This document shows, in pieces, positions 45,311 to 56,304 of a stretch of 64,000 bases of DNA. The DNA lies in the NCBI RefSeq assembly GCF_016808095.1, contig NC_068973.1, positions 20,875,501 to 20,939,500 on the forward strand. Reading direction: 5' to 3'. Under the pieces are notes generated by a model, which saw only the letters and a program-made list of their open reading frames with translations, had not been told where the DNA came from and did not search any database. Each line of letters starts with the position of its first letter. Positions within the stretch are counted from its first letter, which is position 1. The translations under genes were made by a program, and so were the position numbers. The stretch comes from Vigna angularis (taxonomy: Eukaryota > Streptophyta > Magnoliopsida > Fabales > Fabaceae).

Positions 45311-46064
45311 GTGTTTATTATGATGAGAAAAAGAGTTATAAAGGTTTTGTCTGCTTCTCATTTGTTCAGGTATAATATTATTCTGCTTTTGTGTATAATG
45401 TCAAACTTTATCATGCAATGGAATTAATTTTAAAACTGGTAACGTGCATTGACAAGAATAAGGTAATAATAACAAAGACTTTAAGGGATAATAATCCTCT
45501 CTTTAGGGACCTTTTTACCTAGCATTTAATTAATATCCCGAAAGAGGACGAATAGAAGGTTTCACACTCTGAGGCTATTTTATACACATAGACTTATAAA
45601 AGCATTATAAAGAGAGCTACTATTGTAGAAGCATTGTTTCATTAGGATGCCACTTTACAGGCAAACGAATCCCGTAGGCAAAATTAACTAACGTAAAAGT
45701 TAAAATAAGTAATTATGACTCTTATTGCGTTTAATTAAATATTATTTTATTTCATTTTCAAAGTATCCTTTGTCCCCCGAGTGAAAGACTACCAATTCAT
45801 CTCCCAAAATTCCGAAAGGCATTAAAGTAGAAACTCAACGGACGGTATTTTTCTTTTCATGTCATAAGGTTGAATAAAAAAAGCACAGTTCAACTGAAGA
45901 TTTACATAAGATTAAAATAATATTGCAAAAGTTAATAGTTACATTTGATTAAATAATGTTGCTAAGATTAATAATCATATTGTTTATTTTAAAAATTGAA
46001 ATTTTATTATGATTTTATTTTTAAAATACGTATTAGAAGGTTTATAAAAAAAATATTTTTCATT
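43952..46064. other. AT-rich intergenic remnants
   Basis: No gene is supported. Visible: an inverted repeat CTAAGACTTAGAAAG / CTTTCTTAGTCTTAG (43993-44007 and 44045-44059); a minus-oriented LTR-like terminus CGGGTCTTACA near 44211; a polypurine-like AGCTTGGGGGATAG (44489-44502) before TGTACCATATG, suggesting another 3' LTR border; and a TA microsatellite. None can be extended into a complete element. Confidence 0.5.
45236..45307. repeat. (TA)n microsatellite
   Basis: About 70 bp of nearly pure TA dinucleotide. The open frame through it codes only for alternating Tyr-Ile and is not a gene. Confidence 0.97.
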
Positions 46065-48131
46065 TGTAACATCCCATTCTAAATAGTATTTATAATATAA
46101 AGGAATTATTACAAATTCAATAAAATAGAGCAATTAACAAGCTGAAATTATAAAGTTTCATTACAATTATTAAAGCATAACTATAAAATCAAAACTTTAT
46201 ATACAAACTCCTTAATCAAAATTATATATAAGACAACTTGTCTAAAAGTAATTAGACGTTTTTAGTATCACGCTTCAAGCTTGCTCAACTGAAACCTCAT
46301 CATTTCTACTCACACCAATCGGATGATCATAGCAAAAGAATCAAACATCCACAAGCAACTAACAAGGAAACATACAAAAGGGTAAGGTAATGTAAACATA
46401 AATAAACATAGAGTATTTAAGATTTAATCATACGTCATATTTCACGCAAAGAAATTCAATCATCCAATTCGTGTCACGAACCTAGACAAGACCATATAGA
46501 TATAGTATGAATGTCGAGCTATAGCAGATTCTGCACTTATGTTGTGGAATAGCTTACTCACTCAAAGCTACTGTATAAGGTTAGTCCGTTAAAATGCCCT
46601 TTGCCAATTGGAGAAAGGCCCCTAGATTAGGACCTTTTGCTACTCTCCTCACATGACTAACCTCTCTCTATTTGAGCATGGATGATCATTAGAGTGTAAA
46701 GATAACTCTCAAAATTAAGCTTCTTACATTCATACTAATAACATTTGGTACAACACTTCGAATTTCTCCTTAGAAACTCTTAATCCAACATACTTTGAAA
46801 CATACATCACCTTTGTCCAAACCACTGATAACATTCCATAAAACATACTTAAACATGTCATAAAATACACATCAATGCTCAAAAGAAACTATAAAAGCCA
46901 CACGACTAGAAAACAAAAGAGGAAAACCTTGTAGAGTGGCATTGAGCGGCACCCTCTTGTTGTTGAACGCCATTCTCCTCACATTCATGACGCCTAAGGC
47001 CTACCCCGTTGCAGTTGGGTGCCAAACCTCTCACATTTATGGCACTCAAGCCCCGCTAAGAGTCATTGCACCACACCAAAACACCTCAACCCCTCTTTTT
47101 TCTGACCTTGGAGGCTCTCTATACCTATCCAAATGGTGTATATATTGCCCTAAACCTAAAGAACACTTTAAGAACATGTTCCTAACTTAAAATGGACACT
47201 CTCCACCCAATTTACCTATTCTAATTCACCCAAACTCACTTTCACCTATTCTCATGCAAAGTTCAACTTCCTAAGGGCCCAAACAAGTTAGAAATGGTCT
47301 AACAACAGACCCAAACTCTTTACTTCAACCCAAACCTTCTACATCAAAATCTCACTACCCAAAAGCCTATAACTTTGATAACCTACTTCCCCACTTCATT
47401 TCAACCAATTTTCAACATCAACAAACTTCATAACATATCATTCATTACAATAATCACATCTAAAATACATCATACCAAAAATCAATCATCAAAGAACTAA
47501 TGACCATTATTTAAATGAACTTACACTAACATAAATACAGTAATTATAAGTAAAGCAACCTATCATCCACGACATCACCAAACTTACACAAAAAACATAA
47601 TTTAAAGAAAGATTACTAGCTTTCCTTACCTTAAAAAGAATGTGACCAAATTCAACATTATGCACTACCTTTGCTTAGAGCTCAAGGAACTCTAGAAACA
47701 CCTATAGAACACATAATTGTGATCAAAGAGAGCCCTTAGAACCTCTGATCTACAAGAAGCTAGAAAAGAATGCCAAACGACATATGCAAAAGAAGAACAT
47801 GCATGGCTTCAAACTAAGATCGAAAGAAAAAAAGAGCTGAAACTTACTTGCTCTAGAATAGAAACTGATCGATAGATGTTGGAGAACGCACTGCGGTGAG
47901 CTTCTAGACATTTCCTGATCCTCAAACAGATAATCGAGGAGTTAGAATTTGTAGAGAGAAGAAAAAGAAAACTCAGAGAAAGAGTTCTAGAGAGATAGCG
48001 AATCTTTTAGATAATGAGACGGGTTTATGAAATTATATTTATATTATTGAATTATTTTAACTTTAAAATACTCGGTCTCATTATTTTAAAACATTTATCT
48101 ACTCTAATACTCTATTTTCTAGTTTCTTACA
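46065..48131 (-). mobile_element. solo LTR, Ty3/gypsy, probably chromovirus
   Basis: Starts TGTAACATCCCATTC and ends GTTTCTTACA. It is flanked by TCATT (46060-46064) and TCAAT (48132-48136), a duplication with one mismatch. No internal region is present, so the element was lost by LTR-LTR recombination. The right end is homologous, inverted, to 946 onward, and the overall plan resembles 61395-63945. The open frame near 46936 is not a gene. Confidence 0.78.
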
Positions 48132-48637
48132 TCAATTATTTTTAATTTTAATTCTAAAGTGATGAAAGCCTATTTGATGAACTAAATCATGTTCCTCAAT
48201 TAAGGTTTAAGTTTTAAGATGATATAGGATTCCTCAGTTAAGGTTTAAGGTTTAAGATGATCTAGGATTCCTCAGATAAGATTTAAGGTTTGAGATGATC
48301 TAGGATTCCTCAAATAAGATTTAAGGTTTAAGATGATCTAGGATTTCTCTTAAAGTCTTTATATAACTTTGTATAAAAAATCTTTTTAAAATCAATAAAA
48401 ATATATATATTTAAATTGTTATTGAATTTAATTTTTAAGTAATGTGTAATTTTTAAATATAATAGATAATATACTTTAACATGAAATCAAAACATTTTAA
48501 ATTTAATTAATAATTCAAATTTCATATGTCAATTCATGAAAATAAAACCATGTAAATTTTAGGTTATTTTGCCTTCACATATTTTATATATTAGCACTTT
48601 ATCCAATGAACGAGATTATCTTTAAAATAAATAAAAA
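48132..48637. repeat. AT-rich DNA with a 38-bp tandem repeat
   Basis: 48194-48345 is exactly four copies of a 38-bp unit starting CCTCA and ending AGATGATCTAGGATT, with a few differences between copies. The rest is AT-rich with no gene. Confidence 0.9.
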
Positions 48638-48811
48638 GGGTTAAATATGTTTTTAGTCCCTCAACTATCATGCAATTTTAGATTTAGTCCCTCTTTCAAA
48701 CTTTGGTACACTTTGATCCTTCTCCTTAAGGAAACCGTAATTTTTAGCCCTCCAAAAGTAACGGCTTTAAATTTGGTCTGAGGTGGCTAACGGTGTGCTA
48801 GGTTTGATGTC
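48638..48811 (+). repeat. left terminal inverted repeat
   Basis: Begins GGGTTAAATATGTTTTTAGT and ends near TTTGATGTCA. Inverted partner of 58051-58225. Confidence 0.8.
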
Positions 48812-49338
48812 AGTTAGAAATTGAAAATTTATGAAAATGCTTTGGTCATTTTCTCTTCCTCGTTACCACGGCTAGCGACCCTTCTCCCTCTCTCCGCCTC
48901 GGCCTTCACCCCTGACACCACCACCTTTGCCCCGACCCTTCTCCCTCTCTTCCTTGTTCCTGCTAGGTGTGCGACGCCAAGTTGTTGGGCCGAGTTCATC
49001 TCATTGTTAACCTCTCCCCTTCCCTCTCTTAATGTCGTCAACAATGTCGTCAACGACACCACCACCAGCACCACCATCACCTACCTCCCCCACCCCTTCT
49101 CGTACTCCTCCTCTCCCATGTTGCTTAGGCAGTGATAGTTGTTCCTTTTTTTCTGGATGTAACCTCCATACTTGATTCAAAATCATCACGTTAACCAAAA
49201 TCTTAAACCAATGCCCAAATTTAAACACTCAAATAATAATCAACCGATTATGCCTTTCTTAATTAATTAATTTATATATATAATGGGACGAGAATCAACA
49301 TGGTAAATGAGTTGTCGTGTTTGATAATTCAATTTCAG

Positions 49339-49443
49339 GTGTTTCAATCTGGAATGGATGCATTGGTTCTGTCTATAGTTCCAGGGACATTGGAAAGCCA
49401 ACTACGAAAATGGAGAAAGTTGCATTTCGAGATGGAACTATAG
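49339..49443 (+). pseudogene. possible terminal exon fragment of a host gene
   Basis: An acceptor-like TTTCAG at 49333-49338 is followed by 34 codons (VFQSGMDALVLSIVPG, then LESQLRKWRKLHFEMEL) and TAG at 49441-49443. Composition and the clean acceptor look exonic, but I do not recognise the protein. It lies inside the terminal inverted repeats, so it may be captured host sequence. A 77-codon frame at 49534-49767 could be related, but has no recognisable motif. Confidence 0.35.
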
Positions 49444-50376
49444 ACAGTAGATAAAAAGTGATTTTTGAAGTAATAGAAGCAAGACTCTTTGGCACTCTAT
49501 CTTTTAATTTGACTACATGCTCCAATAAGACACATGCTTTCCAACTGTAATGTTTTTATATGTCGGTCTGTCCTAATACTGGGTGGAGGGAGTGGAACTC
49601 CTCTGGTGAAATCTGCTGGTGTTATTTTAACAAGGTTGGCTTCTCTCTCCTGGTTAATGAATCAGCTTGGACTTATGATTAAGAAGTGTGTAATTAGAGA
49701 AATTCTAACAGCAGTCTCTTTCCTATTGTTTGAAATTTGTCCAAAATCCTATTTACTGAAGTTTTGATAATCATGTAGTTTCTGATAAATTTCAACTAAT
49801 GAGAGTCTCGGAGAGAGTGTATGTCTAGACTATTATGTTAGAAAGTGTGTTCCTAGCTCTCTTCATAATTATATATCATATTGTGGTAAATAATTATATG
49901 TTCTTTTATTTCTTAAATATTTTTTTCACTCTGCTTTAAACCCCTGTTTTCAATCTTCTAATGCCTAATACAGCTGCATGGTGGTTAAACTGCCCTTCTG
50001 CCCCGCCTGTTTTTGGTTTCTATTTATTTAGGTTGGAAAAAAAATTATGGAATGCAGGAAGAAAGTTACGAAGGTGAAGGAAAAACTGTCATTTAAAAAT
50101 TATTCAAGTTGGATCCTGTGACTTTTCTAAAAAATATTAACAAATATTCCAATTAAACTAATACTAAACTTAAATATTATATCTTAGCTAGAGTATATAT
50201 AAATGTTAAAAAATTGTTTGCTTAGTGGTATTACGATTAAATGAATCATATTTCTTTTTATATTTTAAAATGAACTAAAATAAGTTTTAGTTCGATTTTT
50301 TTTTTTTTGTATAAATATATGTGGTCAAGTGATATGTTTCTATTTTATCTGCAAGATGATGTTATATAAGTTTTAG

Positions 50377-50684
50377 CCCTTGGCATCATTGCCTTTGCTG
50401 CTTGCGGTCTTGAGCCACTCATTCGACTTACCAGGGTTTTGTTCCTTCAAGTAAAGTTTCCTTTAATTTTTAATTATTCATTTATCCCAGATCTGATTGA
50501 TTAATATGATTAACACTTTTTCTGATTATGAAAAAAATATTTTCAGAGAACCGACAACATTTGGAAGAAAAGTAGTTCGCGATGTATTATGACATCTTAT
50601 TTTCAGCCATTGTTGTTATGGACTACGGCAATGCTCATATGCATGTTTGTTCTCAAGCATAGACTCAAGAGTTTGAACAAATAA
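50377..50684 (+). pseudogene. C-terminal two-exon fragment of an unidentified host membrane protein
   Basis: Exon-like block 50377-50450 (ALGIIAFAACGLEPLIRL, TRVLFLQ) ends at a GTAAAG donor. A TTTTCAG acceptor at 50540-50546 starts exon 50547-50684 (RTDNIWKKSSS, then a hydrophobic segment QPLLLWTTAMLICMFVL and HRLKSLNK, TAA at 50682). Splicing keeps the frame, and the C-terminal hydrophobic stretch suggests a membrane anchor. I cannot name the family. Element C inserted 7 bp after the stop. Upstream coding exons are not identifiable, so this is a fragment, perhaps captured by the surrounding transposon. Confidence 0.5.
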
Positions 50685-50696
50685 AATAAAAGATTT

Positions 50697-51403
50697 TGTT
50701 TCGATATAGATATTCGAGATCGAGATGTGGATCTTGTTGGTGTGCCTTTGTTGCTTCTAAATATCTTGGAAACTCACTTCTCCTTAATTGATGTCACCTG
50801 TTCAACTTTCTGGAAGTCGTACACTCTCCTTCAAGTTGTACAGCTCGTCCACTCCAACAGAGGGGGTACCTGCAAGGATACTTCGACGCTCAAGTCAGAC
50901 CTGGGTTATGGAACCTCAGTTTTTAAGGAAAATGATTTTATTATCACCGTAAAGTATTTTTTAGTATTCAATGGAACGTACCTGGCCTCCTGGTGCCTTC
51001 TTGTATTTAACCTTAATAAAATCTGCAACAGACTTACCTTAAACAGATTTGCCTTAAAATTCTATCAGTTGCCCGTAATTAGCGTTATTAATATCTTTAA
51101 TCAGATATTTTTGACTATTTCGTCTTCTTGTGGACTATTGTTCCAATTACTTAAATGTTGGGCCGATTGGCCCAACATCGTTTAACTTGGTTGAGTGTTA
51201 AACCTGGTTTGACTTGGTTAAGTGAGTCTAGCTTGACTTTTAACGTGCGCTGAACTTGTTTGATTTGGTTGACGAGCGCTTCTAGCTCAGTAGATAGAGC
51301 GATCGTTATTGGATGCGAATACTAGCGCTTTATAACTCAATGGATAGAGCGATCATTATCGTATGCAAATGCTCACTGTTCGGCTTAGGTATCTTACTAT
51401 ACA
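50697..51403 (-). repeat. element C 3' LTR
   Basis: Starts TGTTTCGATATAGATATTCG and ends CTTACTATACA. It contains two tRNA-A-box-like stretches (51283-51300 and 51331-51350). Confidence 0.85.
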
Positions 51404-51759
51404 TAATGTCCCCCAAGTCTGAGTTAACCGTTCGGTTTGTATGGGTAGGTTGACTATAGGACTTCAGAGTGATGGTCGTCATGGGGAGTCTCTACTGCGC
51501 ACCGTTTCATTTTGACGCTTTGTTTGCCAAACAAACCTTTAGGTTTTCCCGCTTTTGAGGCAATTGCAAAGTCTCAAAAACAGAGCCGTTAGATCATCTT
51601 GATCCTACGGTGCACATCGCTTTATGTCAGTTTCCCCTCATTAATGCGAAAGGATATTTGAAAAAACCTGATTGACTCAACCGTCACTTATCATTTCTGC
51701 ATCAACTTCTTTCTTCTCCAAATTCTCTAGCTCTCTCTCTCGCGATTTGTCAGGTAACC

Positions 51760-53798
51760 ATGGATCCTTGCCCTATTTTACATTGCCATCCAGAATCTGC
51801 GGAAGAAAAGGGGCGAAGTAGCAACGCCGAGGCGCCGAGAGATTCCTCTGCCGGAGTTCATCGTGAAATCACCACCATACTTAGCAGTGAAAGTGCTTTT
51901 TTATATGGTAATGTCGTCGTCGAGAACCCGAAAAACCCCTCTCCGTCGTCTCCCAATGTTATTGGCTATGATTGGGCTTCCCATGACGTAAGTGACTTTC
52001 ATAGTCTGTTTAATAGCAAACCTGTATTATAGGATATGGTAGAGAGTAGTTGTATCCTGAGGACCTTAGGTTACAAATGTTGTATAAAACTGAATGCTTG
52101 TCGGGATAGTGAAAGGGTTTTTCATGGTAAAGAGAACTCTGCTGACGATTTTTCTACGTCTACTCTTGCCCGTTTTACGATATGTATGTGAGATTACCCT
52201 TTAGCGTGTTTCAGATAGATGTGCTGAAAATCCTAAATGTTGCCCCCACTCAGTTACACCCAAGTAGCCGGGGGTAAATCCAAGTCTTTGCCGCTATGTG
52301 CCAAGCTTTGGCCATTAAATCGACTTCATCTTTGTTTTTTCACTTCTTTAGAGCTCGCCCGGTCGCAAGGAGAGGTTGGTTTTCTTTGATTTTTGAACCT
52401 GGCAATGCCATTTTGGAATTGTATTCCCAATCTTTTAGAGGTTTTAAGGATAAGTTTTTTAGAGTAACAATCACTGAGTCGAGTCGCCCCTTCTTTTTTA
52501 ACGAGGATAACAGCCCTAGGTTCCCTCTTTACTGGACCCAAGATCCTCTTAAATTGACTTCTTGATCGGAAAATAAAATGACCATTGATGAATGGACGCT
52601 TTAAATGTTTTGACTGCGCTGCCATGCCCCTTTTCTTCCCAGAAGATTATAAACTGCCTTGAGCATGATGATTTTGACTCAAGGGTATTTGGTATGTTCT
52701 TCTCACTGATGTCCTTAGTTGTTATCGAATCGTGATTGATTTGTGGATAATGTCTCTTATTTGCAGATATCATGGGAAGAAAAGGCCATGTTCGCGACTG
52801 GTTTAGGATTATGAGTGAATCCAAGCCGGGTAGCGTTCGCGATGTTCAGAGGGCCGCTAAGGGTGTTTCGGGGGAAAAGGCCACCAATTCTCCGCAGATC
52901 GATCGGTCATCCTCTCCGGACGTGACGGTCATCGAAGAGCGTCCATTTGTAAGGAAGCGTAAGGGAAAACAGGCAGTTCAGAAGCCAAGTAGTTCAAAGA
53001 AAATTAAAGACTCCCAAGAGCCGAGCGAACGCCCTATTCCAGGCGATATGTGGAGTTCAGCTTTTAATTTGGGTCACCAAATTGTCTTCAATATGGACGA
53101 ATCTAAGAAAAAGGTAGTCGAAGGTATGACCGAACAACAAATGGTTGATATCGCCATGTAATTTGCGTGTCAAACGGCTATGGCAACCTGGCATCTGGCG
53201 TACGCTTCGGATAGAGGCGTTCTGAGGACTGAGTTGCAAAAAGTCCAAACACAACTGAAGGAAGTTGTAGCTACTCATTCTCAGTGCGAGCAGAGATAAA
53301 GCTAGTCCGAGGAACTGCTGACTGAGGTGCACATGCTGATTGGGAATATGTAGAGGACCGACGCTGAACTGAAGAAAGAGCACGATCAATTTGCGGATGA
53401 GTTGGAAATGCTGAGGAAGGAAGCCTTTGATCATAAGAGAGTTATTACTTCATTGAGGGAAGAAAGGGACACCCTGCTCCTGACGACCGCTGCAGATAAT
53501 GGAGGAGATGGGTAAGGCTATTGTTTTAGAGTATACCCGAGGTTTCAAGAAAGCCTTGAGACAAGAGTCTCATTTCCTCAATATATCCACTGAAGGTGTC
53601 GATTTCGACCCAAGAAAAGATGTCTATCAGGGGCATTTGGTATCTCTGAGTGAGATTCCTGAAGGTGCTCTTCTAGAATCTAAACCTGCTGAAACTGAAG
53701 AAAATGTTGTCGCGGAAACACCTATTATTAGGGAAATCAGGAAGGAGGATCCTGTTGTTCCTTCTACCAACGTTGTTGATGTTGTACATGTTGAATAG
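51760..53798 (+). pseudogene. element C antisense ORF region (Tat-lineage extra ORF), broken
   Basis: Plus-strand coding remnants, opposite to the element's own sense: 51760-52032 (MDPCPILHCHPE), a GTAAGT donor-like site near 51988, and the characteristic block at about 52200-52565 (FHFFRARP, ELYSQSFRGFKDKFFRV, FPLYWTQDP). This block matches the 'putative gypsy-type transposon' family annotated in many plant genomes. Then an intron-like gap (about 52691-52767), 52772-53161 (GRKGHVRDWFR) and 53499-53798, with a coiled-coil-like stretch. Frames change between pieces and stops interrupt (for example near 53159 and 53297). The function of these antisense ORFs is not known to me. Confidence 0.65.
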
Positions 53799-54498
53799 AG
53801 TAGGCTTTTGAATGTTTGAACCCTATGCTTTTGCTATCTACTTTTGTATTTACTTAAGGTACTTGGTACTTATTGCTTCAATGACTTTTGTGTTGTCGAT
53901 TTTGTATGTTTAAAGCATTTATTTGATGATTATTGGTTGTCGAATGCTATTATTTTTTCGGTATGATTGTGACCACCTGGTAGAGTTTGTACCCTTCACT
54001 TGGTTCCATAATAGTTGCCTTTATGTTGGCCTGACCTAGGTGTTCTTGGGCGAACGTAACCTAGACTAGGGAGGGTCCCCTAGGTTTGATGTTCTAGGTG
54101 TTCTAGGGTGAACATCTATTAGAGGGAGTGTATCCCTATATTCAATGCGTCTGGGTGTTCTAGGGCGAACATCTACCAGAGGGAGTGTGTCCCTATACGC
54201 GATAAGCTGGGTGTCTGAGGGCGAACATCTACCAGGTCTGGGAGTGTTTCCTTGGTTGGGTGCCTCAGCCTGAACGGTTCTCTAGCGTCCGTTCTTGTAG
54301 TTTGTATACACGGCATGATTATCTACAATATTAGTAATTAAATCACGTTTCAACAGTTTTAGGAGTCTTGTAGACTGAAAACCACCTGATTGTGCTTATC
54401 TTGAAGATAATATATATGACGGACGGCAAATGGATAAAAATTTATTACTGTAAACGGAGAAACAGTGTTTGATAGGAATAAATATGCGAAAACAAATT
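53799..54498. other. element C spacer between antisense ORF and integrase
   Basis: No gene. A 45-60 bp motif with 'ctaggtgttctaggg' and 'gaacatctaccagagggagtg' recurs about four times between 54030 and 54250. Confidence 0.6.
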
Positions 54499-55281
54499 TC
54501 AACTGTAATAAAATTTAAGATGTGTCGCATTCCAGGTGTTTGGGATGGCTTGTCCATTAAGGAGTTTGAGGCGATAAGCTTCATTCATTAAATCATCTGT
54601 AACGTGGAACGATCCTTCCCAATTGGCTGCCAGCTTTCCATGAGCTCGGTTCTTTCTTGCTTTCCCTCTTTTTCGCCACACGAGGTCGCCTTCTTTGAAG
54701 GCTTTGGGTCTTATCTTGGTATTGTAGCGTCGGGAAAGCACTCTTTTCTGGGCCGCCGTGCGAATTGTGGCAACCTCTCAACGTTCGGGTAGCATGTCGA
54801 GGTTTATCTGCAACTGTTCGACGTTGAGGTTCATATTTTGGATGCCTCGCCTTAACGACGGCTCTCCAACTTCTACTGGAAGCATGGCGTTCGTGCTGTA
54901 TGTGAGGTTGAATGAAGTTTCTCCAGTGGATCCATGCGGGGTGCACCTGTACGCCCATAATACTTTCGGGAGCTCCTCTACCCATAAGCTTTTAGCTTCA
55001 CCGAGCCGTTTTTTTAATTCTGTGAGTACAACTTTGTTGGCAGCTTCAGCCTGCCCATTTGTTTATGGGTGTTCTACGGAGCTGGTGACATGTTTAATTT
55101 CCAAGCTCTTAAGGAAATCTTCCAGTTTCTTTTCGATGAATTGTCGGCCGTTATTAGTGATGATTTTCTGAGGCAGACCGAATCGGCATATCAAGTGCCA
55201 GATAAAATTATGTACATGTTGAGCGCTTATGACCACTAATGCTTCAGCCTCGATCCACTTTGTGAAGTAATCGATCGTCAT
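54499..55281 (-). pseudogene. element C integrase C-terminal half and pol end
   Basis: One minus-strand frame, interrupted by stops, starts beside the right LTR. It reads TIDYFTKWIEAEAL (first catalytic Asp), IITNNGRQF where the family has a second catalytic Asp (here Asn), a stop in the VEHP region followed by the expected NGQAEAAN with the Glu, and a conserved end (KAFKEGDLVWRK, NTWNATHLKFYYS) closing at 54499. Gag, protease, RT and RNase H are absent. The stop and the Asp-to-Asn change both fit C-to-T deamination. It is non-functional. Confidence 0.85.
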
Positions 55282-55290
55282 CAGGAGGAA

Positions 55291-55991
55291 CTTCGGGATC
55301 GAGATGCGGACCTTGCTGGTGTGCCTTTGCTGCTTCTAAATATCTCGGAAACTCACTTCTCCTTAATTGATGTCACCTGTTCACCTTTCTGGAAGTTGTA
55401 CACTCTCCTTCAAGTTGTACAGCATGTCCACTCCAACAAAGGAGGGGGGGGGAGTACCTGCGAAGATACTCCAAAGCTCAAGTCAGGCATGGGTTATGGA
55501 ACCTCAGTTCTTAAGGAAAATGATTTTATTATCACCGTAAAGTATTTTTTAGTATTCAATGGAACGTACCTGGCCTCCTGGTGCCTTCCTATATTTAACC
55601 TTAATAAAATCTGCAACAGACTTACCTTAAACAGATTTACCTTAAAATCCAGTTAGTTGCCCGTAATTAGCGTTATTAATATCTTTAATCAGATATTTTT
55701 GACTATTTCATCTTCTGGTGGACTATTGTTCCAATTACTTAAATGTTGGGTCGATTGGCCCAACATCGTTTAACTTGGCTGAGTGTTAAACCTGGTTTGA
55801 TTTGGTTAAGTGAGTCTGGCTTGACTTTTAACGTGCATTGAACCTGTTTGATTTGGTTGACGAGCGCTTTTAGCTCAGTAGATAGAGTGATCGTTATTGG
55901 ATGCGGATACTAGCGCTTTATAACTCAATGGATAGAGTGATCGTTATCGTATGCGGACGCTCACTGTTCGGCTTAGGTATCTTACTATACA
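55291..55991 (-). repeat. element C 5' LTR, inner edge truncated
   Basis: Matches 50712-51403 but lacks the terminal ~15 bases on the left side, where it joins integrase sequence (junction near 55290). A run of eight G near 55443-55453 and many transitions separate it from the other LTR. Confidence 0.85.
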
Positions 55992-55996
55992 GATTT

Positions 55997-56304
55997 TATA
56001 TAAGAGTTTTGGGATTGAACCAGAGTTTGCAGAACATAATTGTAACATAGGCCTAAGCCTAACAAGAGTCTCTGGTGTCAAACAAACTTCAAAAATTTAA
56101 CACACAATAATCTCGAAATTGTTGCACATCCTGTTTAAAAAAGCACACTTAACTTTTGTACTGCTGTCAAACACACATTATTGTCCTATCAGCTAACAAT
56201 AAGTGTTCTCTGGATCAACTTATAAACAAGGAGAAATTGAAGTCGTTGTGATTGCCACTAGTGTGTAAACATTCTTTGGAAAGACAACACACTTAGTGGA
56301 TAGC
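55997..56304. other. continuation of the sequence interrupted by element C
   Basis: Non-repetitive-looking DNA that was contiguous with 50696 before element C. 56300-56304 (ATAGC) is the left duplication of the solo LTR. The minus strand 56277-56304 may continue an open frame from 57591-57672 across that insertion. Confidence 0.45.

Larger units (their letters stand above)
50697..55991 (-). mobile_element. element C: internally deleted Tat-type Ty3/gypsy element
   Basis: LTRs at 50697-51403 and about 55291-55991 are flanked by GATTT (50692-50696 and 55992-55996). The sense strand is minus: polypurine run ACTTGGGGGACATTATG beside the left LTR, and an integrase piece on the minus strand beside the right LTR. 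Between them, on the plus strand, lies the antisense reading region known from Tat-lineage elements. Primer site, gag, protease, RT and RNase H are gone: integrase abuts the truncated inner edge of the right LTR. LTRs differ at roughly 40 of 700 positions, many as C/T or G/A, so it is the oldest datable insertion here. Confidence 0.88.

Noticed and set aside
45224..45427. 67-codon frame over the TA microsatellite, and a similar 140-codon minus frame at 58082-58504
   Set aside because: Products are Tyr-Ile repeats from (TA)n; not genes.
46936..47190. 84-codon frame in the solo LTR at 46065-48131
   Set aside because: Inside an LTR with a target duplication; no domain and no equivalent in related LTRs.
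51283..51350. Possible tRNA gene in element C LTRs
   Set aside because: Only an A-box-like D-arm is present; no acceptor stem, anticodon arm or B-box/T-arm can be drawn.
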